Origin: Crateriforma spongiae
GTDB lineage: Bacteria > Planctomycetota > Planctomycetia > Pirellulales > Pirellulaceae
Length of the DNA stretch: 64,000 nt
NCBI RefSeq assembly: GCF_012290005.1
Contig: NZ_JAAXMS010000006.1
Span: 124,001 to 188,000, forward strand
Reading direction: 5' to 3'
Positions 37,654-46,033 of the stretch are shown piece by piece. Within the stretch, counting starts at the first letter, position 1. Every line of letters starts with the position of its first letter. A model generated the notes under the pieces. The model was not told the origin of the DNA. It made no database searches and was given only the letters and a program-made list of their open reading frames with translations. The position numbers and the translations under genes were made by a program.

Positions 37654-38732
37654 GCTAAAACCTCATCTGAAACGGCGAAATCCGCCTGGGTTACCATTTG
37701 ATGTAGTCGCTCCGGTGCAATTCCAAGTGCGGACTGGACCCACTGGTCGTTGAACACCGTGTCCAGGTAACGCGTGCCCGAATCGTGCAGGATTCCGACA
37801 CAGCGTTTTCCGGCTAATTCGTTTTTCATCGTGGCGACCGTCGCAAGTACACCGCCAGATGATCCGCCCACCAGCATGGCTTCGCGTCTCGCAGCGACTC
37901 GGCAGCCGATCACACATTGCAAATCGGTCACGCGACGCACTTGGTCAAAGGATTGGCCTGCCGCCAATGCCGGGATCTTGCCCGCCCCCATGCCTGGAAT
38001 TTTTCGTGGACCGGGTGATCCACCGAACAACACGCTGTTGATCGAATCGACGGCGATGACGTCCACTTTGCGACCGCGTTGACGTAGAAAATCGCGACAT
38101 CCGCGAGCGGTTCCGGTGCTGCTGGTCGCTACCAACAACACGTCAAATTCGCCGGATAACGCACGGTCAATCTCCGCGATCGTGCCGTGGAAGTGAGCCA
38201 GTGGGTTGGCTGGATTGGCGTATTGGTTTGGCCAATACGCATTGGCGTGTCGCTGAAGCAAATCCTGAACGCGCGACAAGCGTGCTGTCAGAAAGTCGCC
38301 GTCGATCGGCCGCGTCACGGTTTCAATCTCGCCACCCAAGGCACGGATGATCGACAGATTGTTGACCTGTGCACGAGGGTCGACCACGCAAATGAAACGC
38401 AATCCGTGATAGGCACAAGCTTGGGCTAAACCAATGCCCATGTTGCCGGAGGATGATTCGATGATCACCGTTTGTTGATCAATCCTGCCGTCATCCAAGG
38501 CTTGTTGCAGCATCCGCTTGGCGGGACGGTCTTTCGCGCTGCCGCCCGGATTCAACGCTTCGACTTTGACCAACAGATCGATATCGGCGTCCGGCAGAAA
38601 ACGATCAAGGCGAATCAGCGGCGTCGATCCGATCGCGTCTAACACGCCATCGCATACCGAAGTGACCGCTGATCGACCGGTCGGAATGGCCCAGGGGCCA
38701 AACCGCGGGAGCGTGGTGGGGTTGATCAGCAT
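37650..38732 (-). CDS. SbnA-like PLP synthase (cysteine synthase fold)
   Basis: The 360-aa protein, using ATG 38732 (TTG 38753 is an alternative), belongs to the fold type II PLP family. PLP Lys lies in NPGGSAKDRPAK, phosphate loop in ESSSGNMGIGLA, and a late GGSSGG loop. It is closest to SbnA, which condenses O-phospho-L-serine and glutamate into an N-aminocarboxyethyl-glutamate en route to 2,3-diaminopropionate. Shared blocks are CVVDPRAQ, YWPNQYANP and HDSGTRYLD. It is first of the three-gene operon. Unlike staphyloferrin clusters, no SbnB-type dehydrogenase is present; the FAD protein may replace it. Confidence 0.82.
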   Translation of the reverse strand: MLINPTTLPRFGPWAIPTGRSAVTSVCDGVLDAIGSTPLIRLDRFLPDADIDLLVKVEALNPGGSAKDRPAKRMLQQALDDGRIDQQTVIIESSSGNMGIGLAQACAYHGLRFICVVDPRAQVNNLSIIRALGGEIETVTRPIDGDFLTARLSRVQDLLQRHANAYWPNQYANPANPLAHFHGTIAEIDRALSGEFDVLLVATSSTGTARGCRDFLRQRGRKVDVIAVDSINSVLFGGSPGPRKIPGMGAGKIPALAAGQSFDQVRRVTDLQCVIGCRVAARREAMLVGGSSGGVLATVATMKNELAGKRCVGILHDSGTRYLDTVFNDQWVQSALGIAPERLHQMVTQADFAVSDEVLA

Positions 38733-39079
38733 AGGTGTATCAAGATCGGTCAACGCCGTCGGGCAAACGCCCGTTCAATGGTTCGTCGCTAGGGCATCGA
38801 AAGTGATGCAACGCGATCGAAATGTGGGCCATGACCGTTGTGGGGCAAGATCGTGTCGCAAACCCGTTTTGCGATCACGACAACGGCAGAAAGCAACCGG
38901 CGTGCCGAAAGGTGTCGAAAGAAACAGCCGAATCAACGACCTGAGGCGAAAATCAATGAAAATCAACGCTTTCTTGGAATCGAATCGCCAAAGAACACGT
39001 TGAAGAATGCGGGTTGACCAGCGGTGATTGAACGCTGATCCGCCATCGCTGGATCGTGTCGAATCCGCCGGTCAGGCGA
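38733..39079. other. Intergenic region upstream of SbnA-like operon
   Basis: These 347 bases lie between the EcsC gene stop (39080) and the SbnA-like start. Open frames here have no motif or codon-use support. The operon promoter is expected here, but no clear -35/-10 pair or Fur-like palindrome is visible. Confidence 0.35.
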
Positions 39080-39946
39080 TCACTTGTTCTCGGACGGCAG
39101 CGATTCATAGGCACGCCGAATCAGGTCGGCACCGTGCTGGCGTTCCAGACGTCGGATCGCGAAATGGGCACGGGCCAAGTCTTGGTAGTGATCGATGAAG
39201 TAACTGTTGATCAACGCACCACCAATGGCACCGATTACCGGCACCGCTTGTGCCGCGATCTTTTCACTGACCACCAAACCGAATCGTTTACCGATCTGGG
39301 AAATCAGCTTCACCAACGGCGGTGCGACCGATCCGCCCAAACCGTTCTTGGTGATGTACTGTGTGGCATCTTTGATCTGCTTGGCCATCGCGGCGCGAAC
39401 GGCGAAGTAGCCGATTTCTGTTTGGTCATCAATGTCCGAGCCTTTGCCGGGATCCAGCGCGAAGACTTCCAAGCACGCCAGACGTGTTTCCAAGTCGCTT
39501 AAATCCTCACCTTCGCTGCGGGCGATGTCGGCGACACTGCGTAGGATCAGCACCGTCGACACGGGCAACTCCGCCGCCACGGTCGCGCCGCCCAAAACGC
39601 CACCCGCCGCACCGCTGATACCCGCCAAAAGTTTGTGGGTCCGCAGGCTGGGGCTGGATCCATCGCCATCGGATTGTCCCAGCGTCCGAACGGCAACGTC
39701 CAAAGCGGCTTTCAAGGAACGATCGATGGCGCGATAGAGCAAATCTTCGGTGACATCGGGCAACAACCTGATCGATGCGGTGATCGGCGTTCCCACCAAT
39801 TCGGTCAAGCGATCGGCAATCCCGCGATGCTGCAACACATCTCGAGCCCACCGCAGTTCTTGTAAGGCGGGCTGGGGTAAATCGGTGGTGATGATTTCGT
39901 TTGTCACTTGGTTACAGTCATGAGTGGATGGAAACGATGGCTGCAC
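39080..39946 (-). CDS. EcsC family protein
   Basis: This 288-aa protein shows the EcsC pattern: long amphipathic and hydrophobic segments rich in Gly/Ala (AGISGAAGGVLGGATVAAELPVSTVLILRSVADIA) and a C-terminal AVPVIGAIGGALINSYFIDHYQDLARAHF block. In Bacillus EcsC accompanies the EcsAB ABC transporter, but no transporter is adjacent. Role unknown, probably membrane-associated. A GTG at 39907 could be the true start, shortening it by 13 residues. Divergent to the lipase-like gene. Confidence 0.85.
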   Translation of the reverse strand: MQPSFPSTHDCNQVTNEIITTDLPQPALQELRWARDVLQHRGIADRLTELVGTPITASIRLLPDVTEDLLYRAIDRSLKAALDVAVRTLGQSDGDGSSPSLRTHKLLAGISGAAGGVLGGATVAAELPVSTVLILRSVADIARSEGEDLSDLETRLACLEVFALDPGKGSDIDDQTEIGYFAVRAAMAKQIKDATQYITKNGLGGSVAPPLVKLISQIGKRFGLVVSEKIAAQAVPVIGAIGGALINSYFIDHYQDLARAHFAIRRLERQHGADLIRRAYESLPSENK

Positions 39947-40167
39947 GTCATGGAGAAGCCGTGCGTTCCGTGTTCCGGCCGAAAATCGCTAGCCGAAAGG
40001 CCGATCTTCGTACGTTTAGGCATTCGCCGGTTGCGAAGGAATCTTGGCTCGGGCGTGAACCCTTGGACGCGAAATGGAAGCAATTGGCATGCCATCTGCG
40101 TCGACACCTGGCACTGAACACCCCCACAGGCAACCGAAGTAAACAAACGACGAAGGACTCACCCGCC

Positions 40168-41052
40168 ATGAGCGTCTTGCCCGACGACACATTGATTTCA
40201 TCCGACGATCGACCGCTGCACATGCGATTGTACGGGGACCGATCCGCGGCGATGGTGCTGGTGGTCGTCCACGGTTTGGGGGAACACAGCGGGTGGTACC
40301 AGGAATTCGCAAAGCGATTCTCGAAGGGCTCATCTAGCGAAGAGAACCAGGGCAAGTCCTCAGCAAAGTGCGGCGTGCTTTTGTACGACCAGCGTGGCCA
40401 TGGGAAGAGTCCCGGACGACGCGGCGACGCGGAATCACTTCAAAACCTGGTTGATGATGTTGCGGTGGCAATCGAAGCCGCCCGGCAACACTTTCCCAAT
40501 GCACAACCGATTCTGGTGGGCCACAGCTTGGGCGGGCACCTGGTGCTGCGTCATTTGATCGAAAACGCTGCAGATGCGGATCATTCTTCTCCGGTGCAAC
40601 GTGCTGTGGTGACCAACCCAATGATCTTGCCGGAAAACCCGCCGACCAAACCGCAAGCGTTCGCCGCCTGGGTGACGGCGAAATTGATCCCGCGTCTTCG
40701 ATTCAGTGCTTCGATCGACGCGACGGAACTGACCCACGATGCCGACGTCTTACGCGAATTGGCGGATGACCCGTTGGTGCACGAACAGTTGTCGATCGGC
40801 ATCGGAGGTGCATTGATGGCCAGCGGGCATGAACTGGTCGAAAACGCCGATCAAATATCCGCTGACTTGCTGGTGTTGACCGGCGGCGATGACACGCTGT
40901 GTGATCGCGAGTCGACACAACAATTGGTGGACCGCTGCGACACAGCCCGCCGAAAAGAATTCGCCGGGCTGAAACACAACTTGCTGTTGGAATCGGATCG
41001 CCAGCAAGTTTACGACACAATTGACGACTGGCTAATCGAGAAGACAAATTGA
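40168..41052 (+). CDS. Alpha/beta hydrolase, monoacylglycerol-lipase-like
   Basis: The 294-aa enzyme uses ATG 40168; the in-frame extension to 39901 overlaps the EcsC gene and looks spurious. It has the serine-aminopeptidase/lysophospholipase fold: HGLGEHSGWY oxyanion region, YDQRGHGKSPG, nucleophile Ser in GHSLGG near residue 117, Asp in TGGDDTLCD and His in LKHNLLLE. This is the monoglyceride lipase pattern. No signal peptide, so it is cytoplasmic. No functional link to neighbours is visible. Confidence 0.88.
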   Translation: MSVLPDDTLISSDDRPLHMRLYGDRSAAMVLVVVHGLGEHSGWYQEFAKRFSKGSSSEENQGKSSAKCGVLLYDQRGHGKSPGRRGDAESLQNLVDDVAVAIEAARQHFPNAQPILVGHSLGGHLVLRHLIENAADADHSSPVQRAVVTNPMILPENPPTKPQAFAAWVTAKLIPRLRFSASIDATELTHDADVLRELADDPLVHEQLSIGIGGALMASGHELVENADQISADLLVLTGGDDTLCDRESTQQLVDRCDTARRKEFAGLKHNLLLESDRQQVYDTIDDWLIEKTN

Positions 41053-41085
41053 GCCGAAGGGATCAGCGATCAATGCGACCAGAGC

Positions 41086-41718
41086 CTATTTGGGCAAGTT
41101 GTCCAGGATCTTTTTGGGATCCAAGCGTTCGCGATAGTTTGGATCGCTGTGGGCGTAGACGATCTTGCCGTTCGCGTCGGTGATGTAGACCGCCGGAATG
41201 GGCAACGCGTGATGGTCAAAGCCCGACGCTTTTTCCAAATCGATTCCGTAGCCCTTGTACTTTTCCAAGGTTCCATCGTCGACTTGAAATGCCAACCCGA
41301 ATGCTTTGGCGGCCGACACATCGGCGTCGCTGAAGACGGGGAAGGGGATCGAGTTTTTGGCGATGTTGTCTTTGCTGCTGGATTCATTGTCGGGACTGAT
41401 GGCGACGATCTGCGCACCCGCTTCCTGAATCTTTGGATGTACCTTGATCAGTTCCGCAGTGTGCCGCGAACAAATCGGGCACCATCCGCCGCGGAAAAAG
41501 ACAAGCACCGTTGGCTTGCCGTCGGCGATGTCACGCAGCGAAACGTCTTCACCTTTGATCGATGTGACTTCGACCTCCGGCAAATCCGCACCGACACCGA
41601 TCGGGTCGGTCTGCTGGGCCGTCGGTGCGATACCGGCGGCGGGGGCGACCGATGTTCCCAGGACGCTGCCCAAGGAAGCGGCAGCGGTCATCAACAGCGC
41701 AAAAGGTTGGAATTTCAT
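41086..41718 (-). CDS. Exported peroxiredoxin-like protein (AhpC/TSA)
   Basis: The 210-aa protein starts at ATG 41718 with a signal peptide (about 1-28, ending near APAAG). The thioredoxin fold has the redox motif GGWCPICSRH near residue 85, a CxxC with the first Cys at the peroxidatic position. Later conserved blocks are IVAISPDN and PAVYITDANGKIVYAH. It is a periplasmic peroxiredoxin-like 2 protein, probably reducing peroxides or acting as a thiol oxidoreductase. Convergent with the hydrolase gene, 33 bases apart. Confidence 0.9.
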   Translation of the reverse strand: MKFQPFALLMTAAASLGSVLGTSVAPAAGIAPTAQQTDPIGVGADLPEVEVTSIKGEDVSLRDIADGKPTVLVFFRGGWCPICSRHTAELIKVHPKIQEAGAQIVAISPDNESSSKDNIAKNSIPFPVFSDADVSAAKAFGLAFQVDDGTLEKYKGYGIDLEKASGFDHHALPIPAVYITDANGKIVYAHSDPNYRERLDPKKILDNLPK

Positions 41719-41824
41719 AAGGCTCGATTGGCGTTTCAGGGTTTGGTGATGCACCGGTACGGTGACGGGCGTCGACAATGGCAACGCAACGGATCAATGC
41801 CCGGATCTGGCCCGACGCCGACAG

Positions 41825-41850
41825 AAAAAAACGCACAAATGTGTGGTGCG
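41825..41850 (-). terminator. Intrinsic terminator after DUF1593 gene
   Basis: On the minus strand a stem CGCAC/GTGCG closes a 9-base loop and is followed by seven T residues. It lies about 80 bases after the DUF1593 stop. Confidence 0.75.
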
Positions 41851-41928
41851 GTTCCTGGGGCGAACAACCGTTCACGTCAACGGCCGTTCGGCTATACGAT
41901 GCGGCTGGCCGGCGGATGCGACGCTGGT

Positions 41929-42969
41929 CTAGTCGGCTTTGTCGCCCGCCGCCAATTGGCTGCGTCGCAGCAGTTCGTCGTGGATGCGGCGTGAGTGTTT
42001 TCGAAACACCTGTTCATTGGCACGTTCGATCGCCGGCGTGTTGGTTCCGTCGGCGGGGATGTCATCCAGGGTGACGCCGAAGCCCGGCATCAGCACCCAA
42101 TAGGTTGCCGAATCCGAATGGTCGACGCTGCCGTAAGCGAATTTGCCCTCGACAAAAAGGGTGCCCAGCCGGCTGGTTCGAAACGCTTCGAAATAGTCTT
42201 TGCCCGACGGAGCACCGCTGACGATTCCGTGTTGGCCGATCGCGCCACATTCGTGATAGACGATCTTCGATTGGGCGGCGACCGATTTCAAATAGGCACA
42301 CGCCTTGGCGTCTTCCCGACAATTGGCAACGTGTTCGGGATGCGCCGGGGTTCCCTGGTGAAGGGATGAATTGGTCCAGTGCGCGATGAATTTCATTCGT
42401 TGCAGCACGTTTGCCTTGCCGGTCGTCAAACAGTGCTTCACCAGAATCGCCGGCTCGGTCAAAGATCCCCAGCACAAAACGTGAATGGGATCGGATGGGC
42501 TGACGTCGTCTTGTTGGGCACGGTTCAGCAAAGCGGCGACGGTGTCGTAGGAATCCAGCGACACATAGTCGTTTCTTGGATCAAACCGTTCGGCCGATTC
42601 CTTGATGCACGATTGTTGAAACGTGATATCGTCAGGATAGCCGTCCAGCGATTCATTCAAAGCGGCGACCTCGCTGCGATAGGCTTCGCCGAAGTACTGG
42701 TCGGCCCAGGCGGCTTGGTCCGGTGTTGTGGCGTGCTCGCCGCGGTGCGTGCTGGTCACCACGATGCCCAAGGTTTCAAACTCATTGGCCAACAACAGAT
42801 AGCCCGCCATGGCGGACACGTCGTCGGGATCATTGATCGTGCCTTCCTTGTTGTTGCCGGCCAACGTCGGGTCGCTGATGTCCGAATAGATCCAAACCTT
42901 CGGCGTTTGAGCCGCCAAGTGGGATGCCGACACACAAACGGCGATCAGCAATAACGACACTCGAATCAT
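41929..42969 (-). CDS. Exported DUF1593 / nucleoside-hydrolase-like protein
   Basis: This 346-aa protein starts at ATG 42969 with a signal peptide (RVSLLLIAVCVSASHLAAQ). The N-terminal beta strand with YSDISDP and NDPDD acidic cluster resembles the metal site of the inosine-uridine nucleoside hydrolase fold. The segment HVLCWGSLTEPAILV also fits DUF1593. Secreted proteins of this kind are often found with carbohydrate-active genes. The substrate is unknown; a glycosidic-bond hydrolase is plausible. It lies downstream of xylA on the same strand, but a terminator separates them. Confidence 0.8.
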   Translation of the reverse strand: MIRVSLLLIAVCVSASHLAAQTPKVWIYSDISDPTLAGNNKEGTINDPDDVSAMAGYLLLANEFETLGIVVTSTHRGEHATTPDQAAWADQYFGEAYRSEVAALNESLDGYPDDITFQQSCIKESAERFDPRNDYVSLDSYDTVAALLNRAQQDDVSPSDPIHVLCWGSLTEPAILVKHCLTTGKANVLQRMKFIAHWTNSSLHQGTPAHPEHVANCREDAKACAYLKSVAAQSKIVYHECGAIGQHGIVSGAPSGKDYFEAFRTSRLGTLFVEGKFAYGSVDHSDSATYWVLMPGFGVTLDDIPADGTNTPAIERANEQVFRKHSRRIHDELLRRSQLAAGDKAD

Positions 42970-42994
42970 CGTGGGACCAATGCAAGTGAAAGGC

Positions 42995-43027
42995 AAAAAA
43001 AGGGCCGGCCGACCAAGCCGACCGACC
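42995..43027 (-). terminator. Intrinsic terminator after xylA
   Basis: On the minus strand a 9-bp stem (GGTCGGTCG / CGGCCGGCC with two G-U pairs) is followed by C and seven T residues. A second perfect 8-bp hairpin (ACGGGTGA/TCACCCGT, 43035-43057) precedes it. Confidence 0.82.
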
Positions 43028-43129
43028 ATCGCGAACGGGTGATTAGGCTTCACCCGTGCAGTGCAGTTTCTGATTGCCCGACGGCGACGCCAGCACATCG
43101 GCTCGCCTCGCCGTGAGCGGACGTCCGTG

Positions 43130-44446
43130 TTAGGCCAAATCCAAGTAGCGGTTGAAGATGTTTTCCATCAACTCTTGGCGGCCGCTGGCGTTGGCTTCGA
43201 CCTCGCCCTTCTCCAGCATGATCTTTTCTAAGTCGGTGAAGGAAACCTGGCCGGCTTCGATCTTCTTGCCCAAGTCGCCGTCCCAGCTGGAATATCGCTG
43301 GTCGACCAATTTGCTAAGGCCGCCTTCGTCGATCATCTTCGCGGCGATCTTCAAACCGCGGGCGAACGCATCCATGCTGCCGATGTGGGCATAGAACAGA
43401 TCGATCGGTTCAAAGCTTTCGCGACGAACCTTGGCGTCGAAGTTCACGCCACCGGGTGACAAGCCGTACTTCAGCAAGACCAGCATGATTTGCGTGGTCA
43501 GGTAATAGTTGGTCGCGAACTGGTCGGTGTCCCAGCCCAACAGCAGGTCGCCGGTGTTCGCGTCGATCGAACCCAACATGCCTTGCATGCCCGCGTATTC
43601 CAGTTCGTGCATCATTTCGTGACCGGCCAGCGTCGCGTGGTTGGTCTCGATGTTCAGCTTGAAATGATCGGTCAAGTCATACGCACGCAGGAAGTTCAGA
43701 CAAGCCGCTGCATCGGAGTCATACTGGTGCTTGGTGGGCTCTTTCGGTTTGGGTTCGATCAGGAACTGGCCCTTGAAACCGATTTCTTTGGCGTAGTCGA
43801 CCGCCATGTGGAAGAATCGGCCCAGGTGATCCAGTTCGCGTTTCATGTCCGTGTTGTAAAGGCATTGGTAGCCTTCGCGACCGCCCCAGAACACATAGTT
43901 TTCGCCACCCAGTTCGTTGGTGATCTCCAACGCTTTTTTGACTTGTGCCGCGGCGTAGGTGAAGACGTCGACATTGCACGTGGTTGCCGCACCGTGCATG
44001 AACCGCGGATTGCTGAACATGTTGGCGGTGCCCCACAGCAGCTTCACGCCGGTCGCGTCTTGCTGTTCCTTCAGGACTTTGGCGACCGCGTCGAAGTTGG
44101 CGTTCGTTTCCGCAAGATTGGCACCTTCGGGAGCAACGTCACGGTCGTGGAACGCGTAGAACGGGGCGTCCAGTTTTTCAAAGAACTCGAAAGCCACGCG
44201 AGCACGGTTGCATGCGTTTTCAACGCTTTCGGTTCCGTCGTCCCAAGGCCGGCACATCGTCGCGCCGCCGAACGGGTCCGCACCGGTGCCGCGGAAGGTG
44301 TGCCAGTACACGACGGTGAACCGCAGGTGTTCCTTCATCGTCTTGCCGGCAACCACTTCATCGGGGTTGTACCAGCGAAACGCCAGAGGGTTGTCCGACT
44401 GGGGACCTTCGTACTTGATCTTGCTGACTTCGGGGAATGCGGACAC
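43130..44446 (-). CDS. xylA: Xylose isomerase
   Basis: The 438-aa enzyme, of the usual class II length, interconverts D-xylose and D-xylulose in the cytoplasm. Catalytic His and Asp lie in [13 protein letters not shown] near residue 100. Metal ligands are in [16 protein letters not shown] (Glu, Lys, His) and in [13 protein letters not shown] and [26 protein letters not shown] marks the N-terminal substrate site. A XylR-like regulator gene is divergent, 272 bases away. No xylulokinase gene is adjacent. Two T-run-linked hairpins end the transcript. Confidence 0.97.
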   Translation of the reverse strand: MSAFPEVSKIKYEGPQSDNPLAFRWYNPDEVVAGKTMKEHLRFTVVYWHTFRGTGADPFGGATMCRPWDDGTESVENACNRARVAFEFFEKLDAPFYAFHDRDVAPEGANLAETNANFDAVAKVLKEQQDATGVKLLWGTANMFSNPRFMHGAATTCNVDVFTYAAAQVKKALEITNELGGENYVFWGGREGYQCLYNTDMKRELDHLGRFFHMAVDYAKEIGFKGQFLIEPKPKEPTKHQYDSDAAACLNFLRAYDLTDHFKLNIETNHATLAGHEMMHELEYAGMQGMLGSIDANTGDLLLGWDTDQFATNYYLTTQIMLVLLKYGLSPGGVNFDAKVRRESFEPIDLFYAHIGSMDAFARGLKIAAKMIDEGGLSKLVDQRYSSWDGDLGKKIEAGQVSFTDLEKIMLEKGEVEANASGRQELMENIFNRYLDLA

Positions 44447-44718
44447 GGCGGGGTTCCTGTCGGTTGAGGGCGAAGTTATTTCACGTCACAGCAGAGCCGG
44501 CGATGATACCGGGACGCAGTCGGTCGATGGGGCCGTTCGGCGATCCATCCACCACTGAAGCCAAGTTTCTGCGGACATGGGCCCCTATTTTTGGCCACCC
44601 GGCTCCCAGGCTCCAGTAGACTTCACGCAAAGTGTCGTAGATATTTCACATCTTTCTGGGCGGCGTTTTCTGTCCCCGCCGTCGCCGGAAACACCTGTTT
44701 TCCCGATCCGGATCATCG
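44447..44718. promoter_or_regulatory. xylA-xylR divergent control region
   Basis: The 272-base gap should hold both promoters. The octamer TATTTCAC occurs twice in the same orientation, within GTTATTTCACGTCA (44475-44488) and GATATTTCACATCT (44640-44653), one near each gene. AraC-type XylR proteins bind direct repeats, so these are candidate half-sites. This is inference from two copies only. Confidence 0.4.
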
Positions 44719-45885
44719 ATGACCCGCCGCGCCGTCGCATTGCTGGTTGAAACGTCCAATGGTTATTGCCGCGGTTTGCTGGACGGGATCAACCAGTACG
44801 CCAAGCACCAAACGGACTGGTCGATCTATCTGAGCGAACAGGAACGCGGGGCGATGCCGCCGGCATGGCTGGACACTTGGCAGGGCGATGGGATCGTCGC
44901 TCGAGTCGAAACCGATGCGATCGGACGTCGGCTTCGGCAGTTGAATTTGCCCATGGTGGACCTGAGTGCCGCGCGACATTTGCCGGGGGTGCCCTGGGCC
45001 GACACCGAAGACCGTGGGATCGCTGAACTGGCGGTGGAGCATTTCTTGGATCGCGGTTTTCGCAACCTGGCATTCTGTGGCGACCCGGGCCTTCGCTGGT
45101 CCAACGCCCGGCGTGATTGGTTCTGTGAATTGGCGACACGCGCGGAATGTCGCTTCTTCGAACACCAGACGATGCATCGCTATGATCCGATGTACCGCTG
45201 GGATCGCGTTGCGTCGGGGCTGACCGATTGGCTAAAGAGTCTGCCGCGGCCGGTGGCGGTGATGGGATGCAACGATTTCTTGGCACATCAAGTCTTGGAT
45301 GCGTGTCGAACGCTGGGGATCAGCGTTCCCGAACAAGCCGCCGTGTTGGGGGTCGATAACGATCGTCTGATTTGCGAACTGAGCGATCCGGCGCTGTCCA
45401 GTGTCATCCCTGATACTCGCCGTACCGGTTACGAGGCGGCTGAAATGTTGGACCGAATGATGAACGGCCAAGTGGTCGACGCGGATCATCCCTTGATCAC
45501 GCAACCGTTGGGGATTCGCATGCGGCAATCAACTGACACGATGGCGATCGATGATCAGGACGTGGTCAAGGCGCTCAGCTTCATCCGTCGGCATGCCTGT
45601 GAAAACATTCGCGTGGCCGACGTGTTGAAGCAAACTGAATTGTCGCGTCGGGCGCTGGAGCATCGATTTGTCAAATTGGTCGGTCGCACGCCGCATGACG
45701 AAATGACGCGGGTGCGAATGGACCGCGTGAAGGTTTTGCTGGCCGAAACGGACATCTCAATCCACGAAATCTCCAAGCGAACGGGTTTTGAGTATCCCGA
45801 GTACATGGCGGCAGCCTTCAAACGGGCGACCGGACGATCGCCGACGGAGTTCCGCCAGTTGGTGCAAAGCGACGCGGCGTCCTAA
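44719..45885 (+). CDS. xylR: XylR-like xylose-responsive AraC-family regulator
   Basis: The 388-aa protein has an N-terminal LacI/periplasmic-binding type sensor domain (AVALLVETSNGYCRGLLDGINQYAK, then VMGCNDFLAHQVLDACRTLG and VLGVDNDRLICELSDPALSSV). The C-terminal AraC double helix-turn-helix lies at about residues 285-385 (ADVLKQTELSRRALEHRF, ISKRTGFEYPEYMAAAFKRATG). This architecture is that of enterobacterial XylR, which activates xylAB on binding xylose. The divergent xylA supports the call. It might also control the GH117-like gene 148 bases downstream. Confidence 0.9.
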   Translation: MTRRAVALLVETSNGYCRGLLDGINQYAKHQTDWSIYLSEQERGAMPPAWLDTWQGDGIVARVETDAIGRRLRQLNLPMVDLSAARHLPGVPWADTEDRGIAELAVEHFLDRGFRNLAFCGDPGLRWSNARRDWFCELATRAECRFFEHQTMHRYDPMYRWDRVASGLTDWLKSLPRPVAVMGCNDFLAHQVLDACRTLGISVPEQAAVLGVDNDRLICELSDPALSSVIPDTRRTGYEAAEMLDRMMNGQVVDADHPLITQPLGIRMRQSTDTMAIDDQDVVKALSFIRRHACENIRVADVLKQTELSRRALEHRFVKLVGRTPHDEMTRVRMDRVKVLLAETDISIHEISKRTGFEYPEYMAAAFKRATGRSPTEFRQLVQSDAAS

Positions 45886-45909
45886 GACAAAACACACCCC
45901 GACACGGCT

Positions 45910-45926
45910 TTGTAAATTGTTTACAA
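45910..45926. promoter_or_regulatory. Perfect operator-like palindrome upstream of GH117-like gene
   Basis: TTGTAAA-TTG-TTTACAA is a perfect inverted repeat, AT-rich in GC-rich surroundings, 108 bases before the next start. A wider imperfect inverted repeat (CACACCCCGAC / GTCGGTGTG) flanks it. It probably binds a dimeric repressor or activator. Confidence 0.6.
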
Positions 45927-46033
45927 TGGGTCGGTGTGCCGAGCCGGGCGTTTTCGTCTTGGGGGTTCGGCACGACCTGCCCCACCCCTGATTCGCCTTT
46001 TTTGATCTCCATTCCCCACCCAGGCGTCCCACC

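Noticed and set aside
43490-44467. 325-aa open frame on the plus strand opposite xylA
   Set aside because: The protein on the minus strand is an unmistakable xylose isomerase; the opposite frame is compositional noise.
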